The notes beneath the pieces are model-generated. The model ran no database searches. It was not told where the DNA came from and saw only the letters and a program-made list of their open reading frames with translations. A DNA stretch of 64,000 nt from Tanypteryx hageni (taxonomy: Eukaryota > Arthropoda > Insecta > Odonata > Petaluridae), in assembly GCA_028673005.1 (NCBI GenBank), contig CM054120.1, positions 57,658,057 through 57,722,056 of the forward strand, read 5' to 3'. The stretch's first letter is position 1, and every line of letters begins with the position of its first letter. Position numbers and translations under genes: made by a program. This document shows, piece by piece, positions 10,693 to 23,078 of this stretch.

Positions 10693-11486
10693 TCAAAATA
10701 TTCCGAAGATCGCTATGAAATCTCTCTCGTTAAAGACGTTTCTCTTGGGAGGGTAGATCCGTGTTAATACAAACCCCTTCACAGAAATCGCACCAGTTTG
10801 TATTTTAAGATGGCCTCTTCCGAAAAGTTTTGCAATGTCGAACTGAGTAGTTGGCTTCCCTGTGCATCTAATATGAGGTCTGACCTCTTCACTATAGTAG
10901 GCCTTTAAAGGGCCCATTAAAGTCTCATGAAGTGGTTGCATTTTGTATGTTGAGTGTGGAGGCAAACGGCTTACGTGGTTTCTAAGTGCTAATTGAATCA
11001 CATCGAGATTTCGACTATGGGAGAAATGTCCAGGAAGGATTAGCATCAAAGAGTGTTCCTCATTATTTTGACGAACAATTCTGCCCATTTAAAAAAGTGA
11101 TGTGCCTGAATCCATCCCGAAGGAGGACAGACAGAAATATTTTCAGGCGGAGCACCTTTCAGGAGCAAATTTTACATAATTATATGGGAGAAAATCATCA
11201 ATGGTGCAACAAAGGTGCCTTCAGCGCTCATGAAAGAAACGACAGTAGCCAATGACCCCCGTTCAGGCGAAGTTAGGATATCAATTTGTATCTTCCCTTT
11301 TAATGCAATCACTTGCGGCACTTTTGACAGCACGATGGACAGACCTTTCTCGTCTACGTTAAAACTACTCTCTACTGGATATTTGTGCTTGTCGAACTCT
11401 CGTTCCCATAGAAAAAAAGTGGTATATGACTTCCTTATTAAATTCTTTTGCGTTTGTAGAAGACGATCCCTTTGGCTACTTGGCAC
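10693..11486 (-). pseudogene. pogo/Tigger-like DDE transposase fragment, copy 1
   Basis: The minus-strand translation matches the DDE_1 domain of pogo-type (CENP-B-related) transposases. FNVDEKGLS carries the first catalytic Asp. It is followed by KGKIQIDILTSPERGSLATVV, SHSRNLDVIQLALRNHVSRLPPHSTYKMQPLHETLMGPLK, FDIAKLFGR and a C-terminal GFVLTRIYPPKRNVFNERDF. The N-terminal helix-turn-helix region is missing. A frameshift or short loss lies between about 11170 and 11090. The usual second Asp (LILDGH-type) reads LILPGH, so catalysis is lost. It sits inside the hAT element on the same strand and is repeated almost exactly 858 bp away. Confidence 0.85.
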
Positions 11487-12437
11487 AATTTTTTCCTTAT
11501 GATGGGACAGAAACAGTTTTAACTATTTCCTGACTGCTGATTCTTTTTCAATAAGCTTCATTTGTGGTAAAACAATGCATGATTAAAGACGTTTCTGTTG
11601 GGATGGTAGATTTCTGTAAATTCAAACCCCTTAACAGCAATCGCACCAGTTTGTTTTTTAAGATGGCCTCTCACGAAAAGTTCTGCAATGTCGAACTGAG
11701 TAGCTGGCTTCCCTGTACATCTAATATGAGGTCTGACCTCCTCACTATAGTAGGCCTTTAAAGGGCTCATTAAAGTCTCATGAAGTGGTTGCATTTTTTA
11801 TGTCAAGTGTGGAGGCAAACAGAAAAGGCATACGTGGTTTCTAAGTGCTAATTGAATCACATCGAGATTTCGACTATGGGAGAAATATCCAGCAAGGATT
11901 AGCAGCAAAGATCTTCCTCATTTTGTTGACGAACAATTCGGCCCATTTAATTAAGAGATGTGCCTGAATCCATCCCGAGGGAGGACAGACAGAAATATTT
12001 TCAGGCGGAGCACCTTTCAGGAGCAAATTTTACATTATTATCCGGGAGAAAATCATCAATGGTGCAACAAAGGTGCCTTCAGCGCTCATAAAAGAAGCGA
12101 CAGTAGCCAATGACCCCCGTTCAGGCGAAGTTAGGATATCAATTTGTATCTTCCCTTTTAATACAATCACTTGCGGCACTTTTGACAGCACGATGGACAG
12201 ACCTTTCTCGTCTACGTTAAAACTACTCTCTACTGGATATTTGTGCTTGTTGAACTCTCGTTCCAATAGAAAAAAAGTGTTATATGCCTTCCTTATTAAA
12301 TCCTTTTGCGTTTGTAGAAGACGATCCCGTTGGCTACTTGGCAAAATTTTTTCCTTATGACGGGACAGAAATATTTTTTACTGCCTGCTGTTTCTTTTTC
12401 AATAATGTTCCTTTGTGGTAAAACATTGCATGATTAT
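10725..12437 (-). repeat. Direct tandem duplication, 858-bp unit
   Basis: The units are 10725-11583 and 11584-12437. They are closely similar throughout, including non-coding sequence such as 'ggagcacctttcaggagcaaattttacat'. Differences are scattered substitutions and a few short indels. It is contained entirely within the hAT transposon. Confidence 0.85.
11558..12344 (-). pseudogene. pogo/Tigger-like DDE transposase fragment, copy 2
   Basis: This is a near-identical partner of copy 1 (10693-11486), offset by about 858 bp in the same orientation. The first half has the same FNVDEKGLS and SPERGSLATVASFMSAEGTF motifs. The second half ends early, after NVFN, where the copy 1 sequence is replaced by the tandem junction (about 11583). 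The repeated unit is about 10725-11583 and 11584-12437; both end in 'gtggtaaaacantgcatgatta'. So this is a tandem duplication of a transposase fragment rather than two independent insertions. Confidence 0.85.
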
Positions 12438-12977
12438 CATTATTCCTTTTGCAAACGATAATTGGGCATTGTTTTACATCAAATACCAATTATTGAAACC
12501 AATTTTGTGCCGAAATTCGAGAAGCAGTTAATGTAAATAATTAGCTATATTTTTTTATAACGAAGGTCTAAATATGTAATACTATTTCATATTATGAACG
12601 ATAAATGGTCCATATTTGGAATTTCGCCATATTGGATTTCGAAAACGTTTAACAAATAAACAAATGAAATACGCACAATATTTTCACCAACAGCTTAAAG
12701 AACACTTCAAATGTTTAATGTAAATGTTATGATTGAAAAATGATTCAATAAGTAAACCTAAAAATAAAGAAATGAATACACGCACTTCAAAATCTTTGAA
12801 ATGCACTGAATAAACTTCAATAAATAACGAAAAATACACTCTTAATGGCAGCATCCAAGCAACTGATCTCGATACCTGAATGACTTGGCCGACACTTTCC
12901 TTCAATAAATTCGGTGCTTCTACATACCAGACTTAATATATTGTGGTAGTCCACATTAGGAGAATATTCCCATTTTG

Positions 12978-13260
12978 CTACATTTTAAATTCAGGGCGAT
13001 CGCTCTCAACATCGACAGTTGGGATATACATTTTATTCAGGGGCTTATATTCGTTAATGGCATCGGCTTTCCATTGATCTATTCTTTTATCAAAAACAAT
13101 TGAAGTAGATTCAGAAGGAATATTGTTCTTCGGACTGACAATGACAGTCGAAGATGATACAGGTACTGATTGCATGGCAAAAGAAGTTAATTCGGCACTT
13201 TGTTTTCGGAGTCTTATATCTCTTGCTTCTTTTTGTTTTTAAAACTCCCAACCAGATTTT
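12978..13260 (-). pseudogene. hAT transposase, N-terminal part
   Basis: The minus-strand translation gives KQKEARDIRLRKQSAELTSF followed by a Ser/Val-rich linker and FDKRIDQWKADAINEYKPLNKMYIP. A basic 'K(K)RKxREE...KLQxxLxxFF' start followed by a low-complexity linker is usual for ZMYM1-like hAT transposases. Its position upstream on the same strand and inside the same terminal repeats supports the link to 10420-8450. A frameshift or stop precedes KQKEA, so the true start is uncertain. Confidence 0.6.
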
Positions 13261-13840
13261 TTAATTCTGTGCCCATTTTTGCCTTATTAAAAATGGAAGA
13301 AAAATAAGGAACAAAGGCCAAACTTTAGAAAAATATATGTACAAATATAATTGTTATTTCCAAAATATGTTAACTAAAAGGGTGAAGATAAGTATATTTT
13401 CATGGATAATTAAAGGAAATAGGGACTGATAGAAAACACGAGGTCAGTTTGCAATTAGGACAGATTTGTTAAATGACCGGCGATAGTTTTATGTACACAT
13501 TCTTTTATCAATCATACCCAAAATGTTTTTCCTAATCTCTACATCTAAAAGGTTACAAGAGTTCTCCATCCTTTGAGTCGGTCTGGGAATTTGCAAAGCA
13601 AATGTAGTACGTAGCCGAGCGTGAGCCAATTGTGAGGGATGCACGGAAATAGAAAGAAGAATGGTCAATGGGAAGGAGGTCTAGCGTTTCACTTAAGCTA
13701 TTGGTTCGAACCGAATAAAAGTTTCGAGTTCCGAAGATCTTGATGGTTTGAAAAAATCCGAGCCCAAAAGCGCTTAAAAAATATGGCGCCTGGTGCGGTC
13801 GCTCCACCGCTTCATGCCACCGCACGGCCCTGCTAACATG

Positions 13841-16800
13841 AAAACGCCCTCGCCGTTTGCAGTTCGAGTGATTAACTGAGCACGCTCGAGGATAAAAACA
13901 AACATAACCGCCATTCACGGAACTGAAAAAAATAAACATCCACTTCGGCAGGTACTAACGAGGAGATTGACTCACGAAAAGAACTTTCTAATTCTTCACC
14001 GAGATAAACCTGTAACGCGAAGCTTGGGTGTAGTCGAACTTTCAGTTGGCGTTATTTGAAAACGGCATGTTGAGGAACGCGTCCGTTTCAGAATAAAATG
14101 CAACTTCGAAAACAGACATTACGACGAGCAAAACTCAGCACTATGGAAATTTACATTGACGCTCGCTAACCTATCTTAGCGTCGAACATTTATATAATCG
14201 TTAAAATGGAAGAACTTGTTTTCCTGACAGACGCATTTTTCCATCCGATTCTGCAACATAGGTAAATTTTGCCCTCTGGAAAATATATTAATTTATAAAT
14301 TTCCGTATGTTAATTTTATAACCGTATATTAGTAATTGTAACAATTTAGAGGGCAGACCAAAATTAGTAAGCTTTTGTTATTCAGCTAACATATTTATTG
14401 CTCTAATGGCGAACTATATAAATAATGTTCATTTATATGTAGGAGTCCTACATGTCTTTGTAATATTTCTCTATAAAATGATCTACTTATTTCTCCGTAT
14501 TGCGAATTATTTTTTTAAAAGCACTAAGACACCTATGGCAATATCTTGCTTTTTTGGTACAAACCTGTACATTCAGTTCGAATAACTTCAAAACAATAGT
14601 CAGAAAATTTTATATAACAATAATGAATTAAATCTTCATGTCACGCACAACTGTTTAGCGGCACAGGTAGCGTGGCTGAAAATGGCCCTATTACATATGT
14701 TCCATAAGAAACATTTTATGTTAAAAAACAACTTATTTTCTTTAGCAAATAAAAGGTATGAACTAAAGTAAAATTTTTCTATCGAATTGTTTAATTGATT
14801 GATTGATTAATAATGTACGTTATCAGGCTAGGTTGTCAGAAACCAGAGAAATTAGTAAGTCAATAATTTGAGCCGTACAAAGTTCACAATAGTAAATTAT
14901 ATTAGTTATCATTTAAAAAGTAATGTGACATAAAGTTGATGATAACATTGAGGAGACACCTGAAGAAGAAGAAGAGGATTGTCTATGGAAGGAACTCGAA
15001 GGCGAAGATCTAGATGAATTCAATAGAGTTTGGTTGAAAGGAGACACTACAATCGAAAATATCACCAACTCTGATCCAACCTTTTTTCTTTTTGTTTACC
15101 GGTCAACGATGACAAGATGTGGGCAACTTCGTTTATAATCTAATATTTTCTTAGGTCACAAAAAATTACTGTTAATAAAAAATCACGTGTATACCGTGCA
15201 GGCGTCCATAGTAAGGTTTAAACATTCTTGGACTAAGTGGATGAAAATCTGTTAAGTGCCTGGCGCGTTTTATAATACATCGATAAGCGTACTTGAATCG
15301 AGTTTCGCGCTCGTATGACGAGGTTTTTTCATACATATAAATACGTATTTACATAAATATGTATATTAGAAAAAACTGCTTATGGCCACTATAGAACCCT
15401 TTAGTTCACCTCTATCTTTTCTTTCCGTGTTATTACCACCATCACCCGACTTCATTATCTCTTCTACTACTGCGCCTATTGACTGATTGCAATTCCACAG
15501 CACCTATTTAAGAGGATAAGTTCTCTTTTTCAGCAATGAATACCGTGACAAACTTACCGTTATCTTGAACTTGAATTGATGAAACGGCAAAATATTGTTG
15601 CATGGCGGCACGTGATGAATAATAAAGGTAATCTTTCCATATAATCATGTTCCGCCTGACAAATTTCATTCATTATCCTATGAGCTGCATTTAATATCCG
15701 TTTTAATTCATCTCGCCTTTTCTAATGAAAAGGTATTCTAGCCATGCTCCGTAAAATGTATCTTACGTATTGATGGTCAAAAGTAGTAAGTAGATGAAAT
15801 AAGTATAGTTTCTGTAACCAGAAAAATTCGTTTAATTAGATTTTCGTTATTTTTACTTTAATTTCGAGAAGAACTATATGAGCTATAGTCAAGTGTGTGA
15901 GTTAATGTTGCGTCACCATTTGAAAGTTATTTTCGTAATTTTTTTGTGGATGCATAGCGAATATGGATGCACTTGGTATCGATCTGTAGATATTTTGAGG
16001 GAAATGAAAAACAACATCAGAATAAAATTTGAAAATGATTGGAGGAGTCAGTCTTGAGTAGTTTTTGACACATGTGAAAAATAACTTAGCTGGTGTTACG
16101 CACAGACTTAGCGTACTATTAGGTATAAATTAATTAAATTGAAAAATATTTCATGCAGAAACATTTTTCGAAATGCAAAAATGAATATCATTACGAGAAA
16201 AATATTTAATTATTTTCATTGTACCGAAACTGTAATTTAATTATACAAATATAATAATCCATTCAGCAATATCCGCTCAAATTTCAACATCTGTGACGAC
16301 ATAATTATCGGATTTAGTTTTCTGCCGTCCAAAACCTTTTGCTTTGTGGAAGCTACATAAAAAGCAATTAATCCAATTCTCTTATTTTGTTAATGATTTT
16401 GATATCTGATCGTCCTCAGTCATTCCCCATTAACAATTATGACTATATAGGTGAACAATGGGATATAAAGTTAGCCATAAGCACGAAATCCTTGAATAAA
16501 AGTGCATCAGTGGCGTACAGAAATAGGTGTTCCCCCGCCGGAACGAATATGAAGTCCCGGAAAAAATTAAACAGCATCATAAAATAATTAGCCCCCTTTG
16601 GCCATGGATCGCCCCACCTTCCGCCGCGCTTGGGTGTTAGGTACGGCAATGAACTAACTGCACCTAATGAAAATTACCTTTCCAACTAATATCGCATCAA
16701 AAAATAAAACTGAAACATACTAATTTCGTTATAAAACGGCGCCGTTACTTTTTTTACCTGAAACTTTTTCAAATATAAACTTTTTTCTAAAATATTTCCT

Positions 16801-18188
16801 GCGAAGGTAGATTTAACGTGTATGTGGCACAATTCCTTCGCTATTCGTAAGGATTAAATGACACCCGCTTTTGTTTAATTTGAAATTATATGTTATCCTG
16901 ATGCGTGTTAGACAATTGAGTTCCGAACAAATGGTTCTCGAGGCGCCTGAGTGCGTGTTGTCCCCCCTTAAATGCCATTCGACGATAAAATACGCCCGAG
17001 ACGGGCGCGCCATGTCACGGAACCTTAATGAAACCGACTCCGTGTATACGTTAAGTCTCGACTCCACTGAAAAGTCACGTTTCACATACCATCGGCGCTG
17101 GTTACGGGTTATTTCTATTTTCTAGTAACAATTCAGAAAAAAACACGTACTCCCACAGTCACCCACGCGTAGTATGGCACACGAAAAGCAATTCCTCTCC
17201 GCCATAGCTTGCTTTGCAAAGCTCCACTTTTTGTGTGGTCCGAACCCTCGTCGGAGAAAATTCAAATGGAAGAATACGTCGGGTAGCGGTGCAAATTGAT
17301 AATGTGACAAGCAAAGCTAAATATTGCTGTACTTTACTTCGCCACAAGCTAATGCATATTATCCTAGCTCTAGAATGGTAACGCTATTTTTCTCACTTAT
17401 TTGTGACGCTGCGTCAGTTTGACTAACTTAAACTTCGATTAAAAATATATAATTAATAACGTTTATAAATGTATTTTTATTAATCTCAAAATATAGTAAA
17501 TGTTATAAATATGTAAATGAACAATTAGTGCACAATTTTTTTTGCCTATCATGGAGATGTTATCCCTATCGTAATCATTAATTGATCTAAAATCGATAGC
17601 ATATTTATGAATAAATAATAATCTCTCCACGTAAAAATCCGCCGTTGAAATAACCGTTTATTCTATTAAATTTAGTCATTCATATAATTTCTCCATCGTA
17701 TTTCTTTGGAAAAATATTATTTTCAATCTATTGTGGCATAATAACAATACATCATATAAATATGATCTCCAGACGCTGCCATGAGTCCGAAGGATCTGGG
17801 GGCCACGAAGATCCTAGGAGCCCGTGACGCCGGACAAAGCATAGTTTACGCGTCATTATTAAAATTCTTATTTTTTCCACCCACTGTAAACAGAGCTTAG
17901 TATGGCGCATGGACGATTGAAAGTAATCACCATTCCTCGAGATCCATCTGTATCCATCAGACCCATGTGGAATACAAAAGGATTCTTGTGCTGCTCAAAT
18001 CTAGTTAGAGTGGAACGCTTGAAGTACAAACACGATAATCCGTGATACTTCGATTATTTTTAGGTGTCTTTCAGGAGAGAATCGTAAAAGTAATTTGTTA
18101 GGTATAAATATACAATATAATCTTTATATTATTGCATTATAAATTATTTATTCATACATTTTATTCTATATTACATATTGCTAGATAT
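13841..18188. other. AT-rich region, no gene recognised
   Basis: No transposon protein or RNA gene is recognised. At 14934-15140 the + strand has an open frame of about 68 codons with an acidic run (EETPEEEEED, then LWKELEGEDLDEF). It has no clear start and no homologue I recognise. At 16507 'cagtggcgtaca' resembles a hAT-type terminus but no partner end was found. At 17122-17347 two overlapping minus-strand frames of about 60 codons exist, but neither starts with ATG. Confidence 0.4.
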
Positions 18189-20014
18189 GCAGGGCCGGAT
18201 TTAAAGATCACGCACTTCTCTTCAAAGCATCTCGATTTTCACGTTTTCCGCAAAAAATAAGAACTAAGTAATACATACTTAAAAATGTGTCTTTTGCGAA
18301 AACTGGGATTTCTCACAGGTGACTAACAGAAACTTAATATAAATTATTTTTACTACATGAACATACACTGCCATCCCTTTGCAGGGTATCACAGTGATCT
18401 AGTTGAACAAATCGCCTTCGGAAGAAAAAATGAGAGAAATACGTATTACAAATATATCCTTAGTTAATGAGGGCGCATTAATCGAAACCCTATACTTAAA
18501 TGACGTCATAACTAATAAAGGATTTCGTATATCCGAATAACGGTCACGTTTCAAATAACAATTTTAGACGACGGTGTAAAATACGAGTTTAACACAATCT
18601 TTGTTCTAATAAGACTCTTAAATCAACAAACTGATTTGCAATTTCATATTTAGCATTTTAAAGTTTCCGGATTCTTCCCTACTTAACACGAGTTCTTGCT
18701 GAAAGAAGTTTGCGTGAGTATGTGGTGTGCGTGGGCGTTTGCGTGTTTGTGCATGTGCAGAGCCTTGGCGAGGAAGCCTACCGCCTGAGACATAAAAACA
18801 ATATGCCGCCCAAGATCATGATCAGCAACGTTGCTATGTATAATGGCGCACTAGAAATTGCCGCCTGAGGCTCTCGGTTCTAAAACCCGCCTCATTCCGT
18901 GGCCCTTTTGTGTGTGTGTTGGTTCGTTTGAGCGTGATTTGCAACCTTTCGTCCTGTTAATATTGTTACTTCCGTATTTTATCAAAATGCATAAAACTAA
19001 TTAATTAGAGAGGCTAATGATGGAATATTAAGAAAGGAAGCATTTTATTTACGGTACTCGGAGAGATGGACTATTTCACTAAAGAATTTATCCGACAAAC
19101 CTTCGTTCTGATCGATTTTCCATTTTCACCCTCGTCAAGAAATTTCCCCAGGAAGGATTTTCGACGAAGACGGTAAAAATGGACAAAAGCCCACCAGAGG
19201 AAGAATTTGAGCTGCAAGTATGAAACAAAGCCAGCAAGAGTAGGAAAATCATGGAAAAGGCCAAGTTAACTGCACACGGGCCTCCCGCGAAAGTCATCGG
19301 TGAACAATTTACTGGGTTAAACTCTATTCCGCAATTTTTAGAGGTCATACATTTCTAGAAATATTTAATAATGGTCAGTTTTAAAATTTTAACGCGGTTT
19401 AGATACAAAATTGTAAAATGGAAGATAGTAATGCACATACATACACTGGAAGCAATACGAATAACCTTAAGTGTTAATTTTTCACGAAGATTTATTTATT
19501 TTATTTCGTCGAGCGTAGTTGATTCGTCGCAAGCATTGATGTTTCATTTTTCTGACGCAATCGAACGAGATACATACTTGGTCAGTGAATATCATGGATA
19601 GTAAAACTTTCACTGGAACTTAGTAGTGCAATATGAGGAGAGTCTTTACTCGAAGCGGTGTCTCGGTAACTAATTTTATTTTGGGCAAATCGGCAATGAA
19701 TTCAACATTAATAATAAAACTCGTGGGGGTTTTCATGGTATATCAGCTGGTCATCAGAGGGTGCGCTTTTCATAATCCGATCTTAAAACGTGGTTCACGA
19801 TAATTTGCTCGGCAGACAACTGAAGTAAGTTCATTAGAATTCATCATCCTTCCTTTCGCCATTATGCCGTTTTGAGGCGTGCCAGATATTATTTGTGGAC
19901 GAAAGAGAACGGCCGTCTACACTACTTCGCGCGGCGTCGGAGGGAAAATGTGATTTGGGAGAATGGAAGTGGGAAGGGCGGGGTAGGGAGAGCAGAAAAG
20001 CAAAGGTTTATACT
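18189..20014. other. Spacer with possible hAT-type end and TG-rich patch
   Basis: CAGGGCCGGATTTA at 18190 is a classic hAT-like terminus, and 'ccgcctgagg' motifs near 18780 and 18860 are common inside such elements. A right end 'ccgtggccctt' lies at 18897-18907, but the flanking bases do not duplicate, so no element is claimed. A TG/CG-rich patch lies at about 18715-18760. No gene is seen. Confidence 0.35.
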
Positions 20015-22740
20015 ACAGACACTCTTACGTTCCATTTGCATGACTTGGAATATTTTTCCAGATGTGATTATCGAGCAATATGCAATTGAAAGAATATCAA
20101 TTTACCCAAGAAGATATTTCTGCGGCATTGGTATTTAGCAATTTTATCAAATTCCATATGCTTGATAATATATACTGAAATCACCGCATGATCTGACTGA
20201 ATGTTATAGCAAATTCAAACTCGTCTTTTATCATTCACGTTCTCAAATTTATATGAAAATGGTGCCTTTCGTCATTTTCATTACACAAGCTTCATTTGAC
20301 TTATCCTTTACATCAAAGTAACCCATGTTCCTGACTCATTTTATTATTTGTCAATATTATTTCTCAGCCTTCTATGTGTACAGACTCTAGTTATATGAAC
20401 ATTATATATTTTGGAAACATTCTGTAAAAGCAAGCGGTATACATGATTTTATATCTATCAGCAAATAACTGAATTTTTCATATGATACACTATGTTGAAA
20501 GATGGTATTTTGAGTTGTTTTCCTCACTTGCTTCCTCTATTTTCACAAGTCTGTAGAATATCTTTTTTTATCTCCACCTTAATTCCAGCAGTATCGGCAA
20601 CCATATCATATTTAACGAAGTTCTGATTTATCATGGCTTATTGCATTTTTATAAAAACTTGGCATTATCTTTCCCGCATTTTCTAATTCACCATGTGAAC
20701 ATTTTCAATATAATCCATTAGCTATTTTTTACCAGTCAGGGAGTTAGAACTACTGATTTATTTTCTCACAATTTTTCGTGCCTATTGGCTTCTCATGATT
20801 AATAACGATTTCCTTATACGTGTCAGTAACACACTGCTATCCTAGACTTTCACATAATTAAATGGGCTATTCTATGTTGTTCTGCACATTTCGTTATTTG
20901 AATTTTCTTTAAAAAAAGAGGAATCATGTCATCCCTTGCCATAGATTCCAGTAGCTTCAGGAACTATATCATTTTCGTTTTTCTCTAGTTTTCACAATAT
21001 AATAGCAATTTTTCACACTACGTAGGGTTTCTTATTTTTTCCTATATCAAGGACTGTTCATCTTTAAATGTTTCCTTTACGAGGATATAGCTCAAAGAAA
21101 CTAGTGCCTTAAAAGTATTACGGTTTTACATTGATGTGTCAGTTTGATAAATAATTTTGCTAAATCAAAACTGCGTTTATAGCAAATATAATGCTGGATA
21201 TTATCTACAAGCACGTTCCAAAGTTGAAAAGGTCTGTAGATATTTTACAAGTATATAGGTCCTACCCATTGTTTAAAGACCCGCATCATGGATTACATAA
21301 TATTTATCCAGTAATTACTGAATTTTCCATATGTTCTACGTTTTTGAAATGGTGTATTCTAAGATTTTCTGCTCATTTCGCTGTATCAATTAAAGACATG
21401 ATGGTATCTCTTCAATTCCAAACAGCAGTAGCAATTGTATCATAATCTCTTTGCTACTAATTATTCAGGTTACTTTGCCATTTTTCAAACACGGCGAAAT
21501 AATTTTCTCACATTTCCTAGTTAACCGCGTGAATGTTTTGAGTAACTGCCCATGTAACATATTCCGTCAGCTACAGTTCCATTATCATAGTCATTTATGT
21601 CCTCTGTTTTAAGTCTATAATGCGATTTTCTACACATTATATAATTTGCTCCTAGATCAACGTTTGTTCATTGTTAAATTTTCCCTTTATGTGGGCATAC
21701 CTGAATGTAACTAGAGCGGAGATAGTGTCGCTCCATTTCATTGTGTGACGCTTTATTAATTATAAATCTTTCAAAATCTTGACTTAGGACTCCAATAATA
21801 ATTCAATTTGTATTACAGTATATCTTTATCATTTCTTCCACTATTTCATGGTCTTACTAATGACATTCTTCCGTTCCATTTTCATGACTTGGAATATTTT
21901 CCGTGATGTGATTATCTATCATTGTGCAATTGAAATAATATCAATATATCCAAGATGATATTTCTGCGATATTGGTATTTAGCAATAGTATCAAATTCCA
22001 CATGCTTTATGGTATATACTGAACTCACCACATGTTTTGACTGAATGTAATAACATGTTGAAACTCGTCCTATTCCATTCGCAATTTTAATCGCACATCT
22101 CCCTATTTGCAATAGCATTACCAATCCTTTCCTAATTTATTTTCTACAAATTATTCAGGATTCTTTGCAATTTTCCAAACTCTAATTTACCCGTATTTCC
22201 TAATTATCCACGTGAAAAGAATTCAGTATCCACGATTAGATGCTGTTCTTTACTCATTGAGTGTGACTTCCAAATTAATTTCTCGCAAATGGTTCGATCC
22301 CATTGGATTGTCATGACAAATATCGATTTTTCCTACTTAACAGTATAACATTTATTTCCAAATGTTCAATATCCTTTAGGTGGCTACTTCATATTGTTCT
22401 GAAAATTTCGATATCTTCATTAAATCTCAAATTTTTTTAATGATGACGGAATCCGGTATTTATATTTCAACAGCTGCAGCAAATTTTATCTTAGTAAATT
22501 ATCACCTTGTTTCATAACAAATAGTTGTTTTCCACACATTATGTGTGGAGCATCTCCTTCCTACCTTTTTCAATATGTGCTCACTTTTTAAGTTTCTCCT
22601 TTTGTGTACATAATCTAAAGTTACCAGTGCCGTGAGTGCATTACAATTTTTCATTCTGGATCAGATTGTTGAAATATTTTGGCGAAATCACAACAAAGTA
22701 TTGCTAACAAATATAATGCTAAGCATTCTCTAGTTGCCTT
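20015..22740. repeat. AT-rich degenerate repeat family R, block 1
   Basis: The block contains recurring anchors. 'cattggNttNtcatgaNtaatatNgatttcct' occurs at 20781 and 22303. 'gatattggtatttagcaa...catgctt...tatactgaactcaccacatg' occurs at about 20117 and 21972. 'tttccacacattatNtaat...ctttaNgtggNcata' also recurs. The same anchors appear in the blocks at 36400, 44512 and 58822. Spacing is irregular (0.8-1.5 kb) because of deletions. There is no coding capacity. It behaves like an old satellite or the non-coding part of a large repeat. Confidence 0.75.
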
Positions 22741-22980
22741 TTCCCCAGGTGTAAAAGATGTGGTTAAGGAGGTTCGCAAAATTATTGGAAAGACCGTTCA
22801 TGGTTGACGGGGTCATTACTTGTTGAACTCCTTTAACAAAGGCAGACACAACAAAAAACATTCGTATATCAAAATTTAACCATGTGAAGAACAATTTTGC
22901 TGCCATTAATCAGTAACTTGTTATTTTCAATTACCACTAGTCAATGCTATTTATATTATGATATATATTTCTGCCATAAG
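22741..22980. repeat. Repeat family S, head fragment
   Basis: It includes 'ccccaggtgtaaaagatgtggttaagg' and 'attttcaattaccactagtcaatgctattta...ttctgccataag'. Both match the starts of the S copies at about 48900-49170, 59610 and 62700-62790 and at 34450. The jockey A insertion interrupts S at about 22980; related sequence resumes at about 25010. Confidence 0.6.
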
Positions 22981-23078
22981 CCTTGCCAAGAGCAATTTTC
23001 TGTTAGCATATCAGCCAACCGCGAATGGGAGTTACGCGCGCGTTGCGATTGCTACACCTGAGAATCCTGGCGGAGTGC

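Larger units (their letters stand above)
8368..13832 (-). mobile_element. Complete hAT transposon (ZMYM1/DUF4371 type), inactive
   Basis: The left end begins CAGGGCCGTTCCGTGG. The right end read on the minus strand begins CAGGGCCGTGCGGTGG, giving 14 matches in 16 terminal bases. The flanking 8-mers are CTAACATT (8360-8367) and CTAACATG (13833-13840), matching at seven of eight positions. An 8-bp duplication and CAGGG termini are hAT hallmarks. The element is 5,465 bp and its transposase reads on the minus strand. The N-terminal part lies at about 12978-13260 and the remainder at about 10420-8450. A pogo-like insertion lies between them. Stops and frameshifts show it is dead. Confidence 0.85.

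Noticed and set aside
13553..13939. 128-codon minus-strand open frame
   Set aside because: It spans the right terminal repeat and target duplication of the hAT element, so it cannot be a single gene. It has no known motif.
16507..16631. 'cagtggcgtaca' as a transposon end
   Set aside because: No inverted partner or target duplication was found within 1 kb.
17159..17347. Minus-strand frame resembling a signal peptide (LALLVTLSIC)
   Set aside because: The first codon is TTG, not ATG. A second overlapping frame is equally open and nothing downstream supports a secreted protein.
18190..18907. Possible second hAT element starting CAGGGCCGGATTTA
   Set aside because: The candidate right end lacks a matching terminal repeat and there is no 8-bp duplication.
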